IMG/VR virus record: IMGVR_UViG_3300003322_000977
Span: 1 to 24,566 of that record
Direction: 5' to 3' (one strand)
Length of the DNA: 24,566 nucleotides
Origin: a virus
Part shown: one piece after another, positions 16,168 through 22,203 of the stretch
Layout: every line of letters starts with the position of its first letter
Position numbering within the stretch: position 1 is the stretch's first letter
Notes under the pieces: generated by a model
Database searches by the model: none
Told to the model about the DNA's origin: nothing
What the model saw: the letters and a program-made list of their open reading frames with translations, nothing else
Translations under genes and position numbers: made by a program

Positions 16168-19100
16168 GTGCCATTAGCAATTGATAAATTAACAGGAAAA
16201 GTATATTTATTTGATTTTCCTACAACAAGTGGAACTACTAGTGGTGGAACATATCAACAAGTAAATACATATAATGATTTACCAACTCCCGGTTTACATG
16301 TTGGTAAAATTTTTGTCGTTTTAGTTTCAACAGGTAGTTTTCTTTTAAATAGAAAAGAAGCTGGTTTATATATATCAAATGGTGTTAGTTGGAAAAGACT
16401 TGGTGATATACCATCATTTTTTAATGATAACAATTTTAGATTATTTAATGATAATGACAATACAAAACAGATAAAATTTCAATTATCTGGAAACACTACT
16501 AATGTTACACATAATATCGTAATAAGAAATGATAATGATGAAACTATAGCATATTTAAGTGATTTAGATTTATTTAAAGATGAAATTAATGCTTATACTG
16601 GAGCAACAGATATAATAATAAATGATATTTATGATAATATTAATTATATTTCTGGTGTTACAGAAACTAAATTAAATATTACATTATTTAATTCTTATAC
16701 TGCATCTACTGAAAATATATTAGATGATTTAAATCAGGATATAACATATTTATCTGGTCAAACTGATAATAAGTTAAACAAAAATATTTTTAATTTATAT
16801 ACTGGAACCACTGCCTCATCAACTTATGTTTTAAAAACAACATTTTCTAATTTTACTGGTAATACTGCGATACAAAGTGCAAATAATGGTTTAAATAAAA
16901 TTGGAACAAATGTTAGATTAGGTGGTACATTAAGTGGTAATACATTAATTACAACTGCTTCTGGATCAAAATTAGAAATAGCAGGATTTCCAATTAATTA
17001 TACAACAGATTTATCTGCTAATTTTACTTCAAAATCTTTAGTTGATAAAAATTATGTAACCGGCATAACAACAACCTTAACAACTACAGCAAATAATGGA
17101 ATAACCAAATCAGGTCAGAATTTTAGATTGGGTGGATCATTAACTGGATCAACAACCTTAACAACCTCGTCTTTAAATACTTTATCAATTTCTGGTTATC
17201 CAATATTATATGGAAGTGATTTATCATCTAGTTTTTCAAATAGATCATTGGTTGATAAGGGTTATGTTACAGGTATTACAAATACTTTAACAGTAACAGC
17301 AAATAATGGGATAACAAAATCTGGTCAGAATTTCAGACTTGGAGGAACATTGACTGGTAATACTACAATATTAAATAATAACAGTGATTTTAATATTAAT
17401 TATGTTGATTATATACCATCCAGTACTCAGCCAACATTTAAAGAAGGACGAGTTTTTTATGAAACAACTACACATACTTTTTGTTATTATGATCAATTTT
17501 CTGGTACAACGGTAAATATTGGTTATGAAAGTTTGATACGTGTAAGAAATAATACTGGTTCACAGATTAATAATGGTCAAGCAGTCTATATTTCAGGTGC
17601 AATTGGACAAACAGTAACAATTGCACTAGCACAAGCTAATGATGAATCAATAATAGAAAAAACAATTGGTTTAGCGACACATGATATACCAAATAATAGT
17701 TTTGGAAAAGTATGTGTTTTTGGTTTAGTTAATGATATTAATACTAGTTCATATAATGAAGGTGATAGATTATATGTATCGGCAACAGTTGCAGGTGGAT
17801 TAACATCAACACCACCAGTAAGTCCAAATGCAGTAAAAAGAATTGGTATTGTTCAATATAGTCATATAGTTAATGGTAAAATTTTAGTTAGTCCGGGAAG
17901 TAGTTTAGATAATGATAATAATTTAGGTACTAATCAAGAAATAGGTGCAACACAAAATGCAGTAAAAAGTTATGTTGATAATTCAATTGGAGTAGTCTAT
18001 TCTAATGAAACTGGTGCAGTAAAATCTGTAGAAAGTAATATCGACATTGTTGGTACAGGACAAATTATTGTTACCAATGGCAGCAGTGTTTTATCAGGTA
18101 TTAGTACAACCTTTACCGATTCAACATCTGGAATTGGTGTTGGATATTGGTTTCAAGTATGGTTTAGAGATTCTGCAAATACTTTATTTAGAATAGTGCT
18201 TGCAAGTATTACTAATAATACTACAGCAACTATATCTGCTGTTTACAATACAAATGATATACGTAATGGTCAGCAGTCCAATCAAGGTGCCAATTATAAT
18301 GGAGTTAGTGGTACATATAGCTATTATGTTGTTCGGAATGTTGCTGAAGATTTATTCAGCCTTGCATTTGGTAATAATACATATGCTAGAAATTTTGGTT
18401 TAGCCATTGGTGGTAGTGTATCTGCTACTGGTCAAACATCATTTGCATCAGGCAGATTTACATTAGCGGGTGGTGACCAATCATTCACACAAGGTAACTT
18501 GACAAAAGCAAGCGGTAATAGAAGTTTTGCTGGTGGTTTTGGTAATATTACTGGTGGTGATAAACGAGTATTAGCATCAGGTTTACAGGCTTTCAATTTC
18601 TCTGAAAACAATTCATCTCAAACTGTTGGACATGGTGCTTTGGCTCAAGATTCAGCAATATTAGGTGGATTGAATCACAATATCCCTTCAAATAGTTTAC
18701 GTTGTGCCATTATTGGAGGTAACTTAATCAAAGCCGTTGCTGCTGTTAATGATACAGTATATTTACCGTTAGTAAGAATAGGACAAGGTACAGGTGGTGC
18801 ATTGACATCTGGTAGTACTAGTAATGATTTATTGGTACGTAATATTGGTGGTATAATTCAAACAAGAACTGTCACATCTGTTTTAGCAAATTTAACTGCT
18901 AATAATGGTATTGTTAGATCAGTTAATAATTTTAGATTAGGAGGTAGCTTAACTGGTTCAACAACAATAGATGCTACTACTTTTGGTTTTATACAAACAG
19001 GTACAACAGGACAATTTAATGTTGGTAGAACTACCGGTTCAATTAATTTACAATCAAGAAATTCAGTTACACTTAAAGGATTTTCAACTGCAGGAATAGA

Positions 19101-19593
19101 AAGAACAACATTAAAAATATCTGCTACTGGTACAACATTTACTGATAGTAGAACAGGTACTACTGCAGTTGGTATGCAATATACATCAAATTATGGTAGC
19201 AATTTTGGTGTACGTTCAATAGTTGACAAAGGTTGGGTGACTGGTTATACACAATTATATAAATATAATTCAGGATCAGCACCAACATTAGTAACTGCAA
19301 CTAAAACGTTTGTTGGACAAGCAACAACAAATTCTTCTGGTGTAGCAACATTCAATATAACACAAAATGGAACAGCAACAGGTACTTCCATATTTTCAAC
19401 AATTTATAATGTTCAAGTAACTGCAGAAAATAATACTAGTTCGTTAACAGATGTCCCATTAGCATCATATAAAACTACAACAACATTACAAGTTTTAACT
19501 GTTAATGTTGTAAATAGTGGAACTAGTACTGCTGAAGGATTAGAATTTGTTGGAGCAGGTATAAATGTTCATGTGCTAATATTTGGTATTTAA
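16168..19593 (+). CDS. Giant mosaic tail fibre (1141 residues) with stalk, modules, YadA head and tip
   Basis: The largest protein of the window. Residues 20-110 form an N-terminal domain (QVNTYNDLPTPGLHVGKIF, NRKEAGLYISNGVSWKRLG) of a type I associate with phage fibres. Residues about 136-230 look like a stalk with two related segments (TETKLNITLFNSYT and TDNKLNKNIFNLYT). TANNG units start at 237, 307 and 377, exactly 70 residues apart, and a fourth at 910. Residues 458-578 are a separate beta domain (VRNNTGSQINNGQAVYISG, then EGDRLYVSATVAGGLT). Residues 735-856 are YadA-like head repeats. A final 95-residue tip begins FVGQATTNSSGVATFN. Start: GTG at 16168, four bases after the previous stop; I see no in-frame ATG that would keep this N-terminal domain. 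Bases 18000-18760 look richer in G+C than the flanks, pointing to a transferred module. Confidence 0.8.
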   Translation: MPLAIDKLTGKVYLFDFPTTSGTTSGGTYQQVNTYNDLPTPGLHVGKIFVVLVSTGSFLLNRKEAGLYISNGVSWKRLGDIPSFFNDNNFRLFNDNDNTKQIKFQLSGNTTNVTHNIVIRNDNDETIAYLSDLDLFKDEINAYTGATDIIINDIYDNINYISGVTETKLNITLFNSYTASTENILDDLNQDITYLSGQTDNKLNKNIFNLYTGTTASSTYVLKTTFSNFTGNTAIQSANNGLNKIGTNVRLGGTLSGNTLITTASGSKLEIAGFPINYTTDLSANFTSKSLVDKNYVTGITTTLTTTANNGITKSGQNFRLGGSLTGSTTLTTSSLNTLSISGYPILYGSDLSSSFSNRSLVDKGYVTGITNTLTVTANNGITKSGQNFRLGGTLTGNTTILNNNSDFNINYVDYIPSSTQPTFKEGRVFYETTTHTFCYYDQFSGTTVNIGYESLIRVRNNTGSQINNGQAVYISGAIGQTVTIALAQANDESIIEKTIGLATHDIPNNSFGKVCVFGLVNDINTSSYNEGDRLYVSATVAGGLTSTPPVSPNAVKRIGIVQYSHIVNGKILVSPGSSLDNDNNLGTNQEIGATQNAVKSYVDNSIGVVYSNETGAVKSVESNIDIVGTGQIIVTNGSSVLSGISTTFTDSTSGIGVGYWFQVWFRDSANTLFRIVLASITNNTTATISAVYNTNDIRNGQQSNQGANYNGVSGTYSYYVVRNVAEDLFSLAFGNNTYARNFGLAIGGSVSATGQTSFASGRFTLAGGDQSFTQGNLTKASGNRSFAGGFGNITGGDKRVLASGLQAFNFSENNSSQTVGHGALAQDSAILGGLNHNIPSNSLRCAIIGGNLIKAVAAVNDTVYLPLVRIGQGTGGALTSGSTSNDLLVRNIGGIIQTRTVTSVLANLTANNGIVRSVNNFRLGGSLTGSTTIDATTFGFIQTGTTGQFNVGRTTGSINLQSRNSVTLKGFSTAGIERTTLKISATGTTFTDSRTGTTAVGMQYTSNYGSNFGVRSIVDKGWVTGYTQLYKYNSGSAPTLVTATKTFVGQATTNSSGVATFNITQNGTATGTSIFSTIYNVQVTAENNTSSLTDVPLASYKTTTTLQVLTVNVVNSGTSTAEGLEFVGAGINVHVLIFGI
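16876..17373 (+). repeat. Tandem 210-bp fibre modules (TANNG...RSLVDKGYVTGIT)
   Basis: Three module starts at 16876, 17086 and 17296, each 210 bases (70 residues) apart. Each begins (T/S)ANNG, runs through RLGG.L(T/S)G.T, and the first two end in an RSLVDKGYVTGIT-type run. The third keeps only the first 26 or so residues before another domain begins. Confidence 0.88.
17062..17365 (+). repeat. DNA blocks identical to parts of the 6464 fibre gene
   Basis: Bases 17062-17090 match 8489-8517 exactly (29 bases), and 17329-17365 match 8546-8582 exactly (37 bases). The rest of the module is diverged. The two identical tracts fall in different copies of the 210-bp module. Confidence 0.8.
18370..18735 (+). 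repeat. YadA-like head repeat block (in the 16168 fibre)
   Basis: Encodes residues 735-856: FGLAIGGSVSATGQTSFASG, QSFTQGNLTKASGNRSFAGG, then AFNFSENNSSQTVGHGALA and SAILGGLNHNIPSNSLR. It is related to blocks 1 and 3 of the 6464 fibre at the protein level but well diverged in DNA. Confidence 0.75.
18895..18972 (+). repeat. TANNG...LGG.LTG fibre module (fourth in the 16168 fibre)
   Basis: Encodes TANNGIVRSVNNFRLGGSLT and the GSTTI strand, placed after the YadA-like block and far from the tandem array. Confidence 0.8.
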
Positions 19594-19606
19594 TTAAAAA
19601 ACAATT

Positions 19607-19996
19607 ATGAATTTTTTTATTAAGCAAAATAGTACTTATCCAATCCTTGAGTTTCAGATGACACAAGAATTGATGGAAAAACACAATATTACTGATGAAA
19701 TGATGGAAAATGTTGGAGTCACATTTTCAATGTATAATTTAGAAGATGGATTATATAAAATTGCCAATAATGAAGCTACACTTAAAATTGTTGATAATAG
19801 TGAATTATTTAATTTAGATGAAACACCATATACATTACAATATTCGTTTAAAGAACGAGATACAAGACAATCTGGTGTTTTTATTGGAGAATTTAAATTG
19901 GATTTTCTTGATTTTTGTGGAAAAATGACTCTTCCTAATGATGAAACAATTCAAATAATTATTAATAATTCTATCACAAAAACCACAGTTATTTAA
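19607..19996 (+). CDS. Small baseplate-like structural protein (BppU N-terminal-like fold suspected)
   Basis: A 129-residue acidic protein, 13 bases after the giant fibre. The order of elements is an N-terminal strand FFIKQNSTYPILEFQMTQ, a helix-like stretch, VGVTFSMYN...GLYKIANNEATLKIVD, then YTLQYSFKERDT.QSGVFIGEF and a closing ETIQIIINNS. Phage BppU-type N-terminal domains and related virion proteins show the same order (a linear input strand, a 'V.F.M.' strand, an 'rDT...G.Y.G.F' turn, then 'l.V.I..S'), so I suspect a small baseplate or fibre-attachment protein. The similarity is by pattern only. Start: ATG 19607 after AAAAAACAATT. It closes the fibre block; a 60-base gap with a promoter follows. 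Confidence 0.6.
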   Translation: MNFFIKQNSTYPILEFQMTQELMEKHNITDEMMENVGVTFSMYNLEDGLYKIANNEATLKIVDNSELFNLDETPYTLQYSFKERDTRQSGVFIGEFKLDFLDFCGKMTLPNDETIQIIINNSITKTTVI

Positions 19997-20010
19997 ATTT
20001 TTAATTAAAA

Positions 20011-20041
20011 TTGAATATTTCTGATTTTTTATTTATGTTTG
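20011..20041 (+). promoter_or_regulatory. Bacteroidota-type sigma promoter, TTG-N20-TATGTTTG
   Basis: TTG at 20011-20013 and TATGTTTG at 20034-20041 are 20 bases apart, a full match to the Bacteroidota housekeeping consensus (TTG, 19-21 bases, TAnnTTTG). Transcription would start near 20048-20050, just before the ATG at 20057, leaving a leader of under 10 bases. It would drive the SNF2-ORF-polymerase cluster with host RNA polymerase. It also rules out a TTG start codon at 20039, which lies inside the -7 element. Confidence 0.6.
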
Positions 20042-20056
20042 TCTTTTCATAATAAA

Positions 20057-21856
20057 ATGTCAGAAAATACCCAATTGATGATAAAATGTGAAAGAATTGA
20101 TAATAAATCACATTTTAAACTCATTTTTAATTACAATGCAGATTTGATTGCTAAGATCAAAGAACTCCCAAAAACTGATCGCATTTGGGATGGTGATGAA
20201 AAAGTATGGCATTTAAGTACAAAATCATTATATCATTTAATTTCTTCATATAAAAGAACTGATGGGTTATTTTTTAAATTTAATGATGATGATCGTGCTT
20301 ATTTTGTAACTCAAATTCAAAAATTGAAAGAAGAAGATGAGGAAGAAAAACAATTAATTAAAGATATTGAGAAAAAGAATAAAGAAAATTTAAAATATAA
20401 AGATTATTTAGAAAAGAATGCTAAATCATTAGAATCTAAAGTTTTATCTGTACTTAAAGATAGTAATAATTTAAAATTATATCCTCATCAAGTAGTTGGT
20501 ACTTTATTTTTGGATAAAGTGAAAAATGCATTGATCTCACTAGAGATGGGCCTAGGTAAAACTGCAATTGCTATTGCACATTGTGAACTTCAAAATTTTA
20601 AAAAAGTATTAGTTATTACTCCAAATAGTTTAAAATTTAATTTTTTTGATGAAGTTGAAAAATTTTCCTTTTCTAAACCACATATTTTAGGAAATAAAAA
20701 AAATTTTTTTTCTGCTGAAGAAGCTAAATATATTATTATTAATTATGATTTTTTTAGAAACTCTAATTTTAATGATATTAAAAATAAATTAGAAAAGTAT
20801 TCAATCATTATTAAAAATTTTGATAGTGTTGTATTTGATGAAAGTCATAAATTGAAAAATACAAAAAGTAACACTGTTAAAAACATAAAAAAAATATTAA
20901 AATTAGCAAAGCCTGAAAGTAAAGTTTTTTTATCAGGCACACCTACCCCAAATCGCGCATTTGAGTTGTATTCTGTTATGCATGAAATTGCACCATTGGA
21001 ATTTCCAACAAAAAAAGATTTTTATTCATTTTGTGGAATGCATTATAATATTCATACTGGTTTATGGGAAACAGATTTAAATGAAACAAAATTTGAAGAA
21101 CTTTTTCATAAAATTTCTCCTCATGTTTATAGAAAACGAAAAGATGAAGTATTAAAAGATTTACCTGATAAGATTTATCAAAAAATTTCAGTTGAAATGA
21201 CTGAACGACAAAATAAAGAATATCAGGCATTAGAAGAAAATATCGTTGTTGATTTTATGGGTCAAAAGATAACTTTTGAACAGAATCCATTAACTAAAAT
21301 AATTGAATTAAGAAAATATACTGCTAAAGTTAAATTAGAAGTAATTTCTGAAATATTGGAAACATTAATAGAACAAAAAGAAAAGGTTGTTGTTATTGAT
21401 GTTTTTAAAGAACCATTATATAATTTATATGAGAAATTTAAAGATGTTTCAGTAATTCATACTGGTGATCAAAGTGTTGATGAAAGAAATGAATCAAAAA
21501 GATTATTTCAAGACCCTAATTCTGAAATTTATTTGTTTTTTGGTTCTGCACAAACATGTAATGCTGGTTTAACATTAACTGCAGCTAGTAAAATGTTTAT
21601 AATAACATCACCATACTCTGTAGGTGATTTTGATCAAATTGCTGATAGGTTGCATCGTATAGGTCAAAAAAATACTGTTTTTATTTATGTACCTATAGTT
21701 ACTAATAGCATTGATGAAATAGTATTCGATATCATTGAAAGTAAACGTTCTGAAATTTTACAAGTAATAGATAATGAAGTCTATAAATCTAATGTTAGTG
21801 AATCTTTCAGCAAAGAACTTTTAACAAAATTAAAAGAAAAATATATTAATAAATGA
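20057..21856 (+). CDS. SNF2-family DNA helicase/ATPase (SMARCAL1-like architecture)
   Basis: A 599-residue superfamily 2 DNA-dependent ATPase. Numbered from the ATG at 20057, motif I is EMGLGKT (around residues 163-169), motif II is DESH (261-264), motif III SGTPTPN (293-299), motif V NAGLTLTAAS (502-511) and motif VI QIADRLHRIGQ (527-537). The HRIGQ form is typical of SNF2 rather than of UvsW-type phage helicases. Residues 1-75 contain WDGDEKVWHLS, which resembles the HARP-like domain of SMARCAL1-type annealing helicases. A charged, probably helical linker (about 90-135) follows. The family translocates on duplex DNA and remodels forks or protein-DNA complexes. I prefer ATG 20057 over TTG 20039, because the upstream bases look like a promoter. 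The stop overlaps the next start by ATGA. Confidence 0.88.
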   Translation: MSENTQLMIKCERIDNKSHFKLIFNYNADLIAKIKELPKTDRIWDGDEKVWHLSTKSLYHLISSYKRTDGLFFKFNDDDRAYFVTQIQKLKEEDEEEKQLIKDIEKKNKENLKYKDYLEKNAKSLESKVLSVLKDSNNLKLYPHQVVGTLFLDKVKNALISLEMGLGKTAIAIAHCELQNFKKVLVITPNSLKFNFFDEVEKFSFSKPHILGNKKNFFSAEEAKYIIINYDFFRNSNFNDIKNKLEKYSIIIKNFDSVVFDESHKLKNTKSNTVKNIKKILKLAKPESKVFLSGTPTPNRAFELYSVMHEIAPLEFPTKKDFYSFCGMHYNIHTGLWETDLNETKFEELFHKISPHVYRKRKDEVLKDLPDKIYQKISVEMTERQNKEYQALEENIVVDFMGQKITFEQNPLTKIIELRKYTAKVKLEVISEILETLIEQKEKVVVIDVFKEPLYNLYEKFKDVSVIHTGDQSVDERNESKRLFQDPNSEIYLFFGSAQTCNAGLTLTAASKMFIITSPYSVGDFDQIADRLHRIGQKNTVFIYVPIVTNSIDEIVFDIIESKRSEILQVIDNEVYKSNVSESFSKELLTKLKEKYINK

Positions 21857-22203
21857 TACCAAATTCGTATAAAAGTATATCTCACATTTTTGAATGTTAT
21901 GGTTATTACGATTATCTTGATCCAGATATTTTGAATGAAACAAGATTTGATATTTGTAATTATCTTTTGAGTAAAAAATATTCTGAAACAGATATTAAAA
22001 ATTATTTGAATGTTAATATTGTTGCAAATAGAAAAAAAGATAAATATAAATTAATTGCATTTAATATTATTAGTGCATTATGGATGTGTGATGTTTTTCC
22101 TAAAAATTTAGAAGTTGTTATGAAGAACAATATATATGAAACAAAAGATAAAGTATACACATTTGATAAAAAAAATTATAAGCTTAAAGTCGCATTGAAA
22201 TGA
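21853..22203 (+). CDS. Unrecognised 116-residue protein between helicase and polymerase
   Basis: I do not recognise this protein. It is basic at its C-terminus, appears mostly helical (LNETRFDICNYLLSKKYSE, YKLIAFNIISALWMCDVF) and has no signal peptide or convincing membrane segment. It contains two early aromatic clusters (CYGYYDYLD). Its ATG overlaps the SNF2 stop (21853-21856), and its own stop overlaps the polymerase start (22200-22203), so all three are probably made from one transcript by coupled translation. That position suggests a small replication accessory factor, for instance a polymerase or helicase partner, but nothing in the sequence proves it. Composition matches the neighbours. 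Confidence 0.7.
   Translation: MIPNSYKSISHIFECYGYYDYLDPDILNETRFDICNYLLSKKYSETDIKNYLNVNIVANRKKDKYKLIAFNIISALWMCDVFPKNLEVVMKNNIYETKDKVYTFDKKNYKLKVALK

Noticed and set aside
16876-17373. CRISPR-like array
   Set aside because: The 210-bp period is in frame, protein-coding and diverged; there are no short identical repeats with unique spacers.
4032-19593. Diversity-generating retroelement acting on the fibres
   Set aside because: No reverse transcriptase and no pair of template/variable repeats differing mainly at adenines; shared tracts look like module homology.
19991-20008. Terminator after the 19607 gene
   Set aside because: AATTTTTAATTAAAATT can form only a short AT stem and is not followed by a T tract; too weak to call.
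20039-20056. TTG start for the SNF2 gene at 20039
   Set aside because: The TTG lies in the TATGTTTG promoter element and only adds six residues; ATG 20057 with an A-rich leader is better.
20976-21230. Minus-strand frame inside the SNF2 gene, and similar antisense frames within the fibre genes
   Set aside because: All lie fully inside well-supported + strand genes and show no motif, leader or neighbour on that strand.
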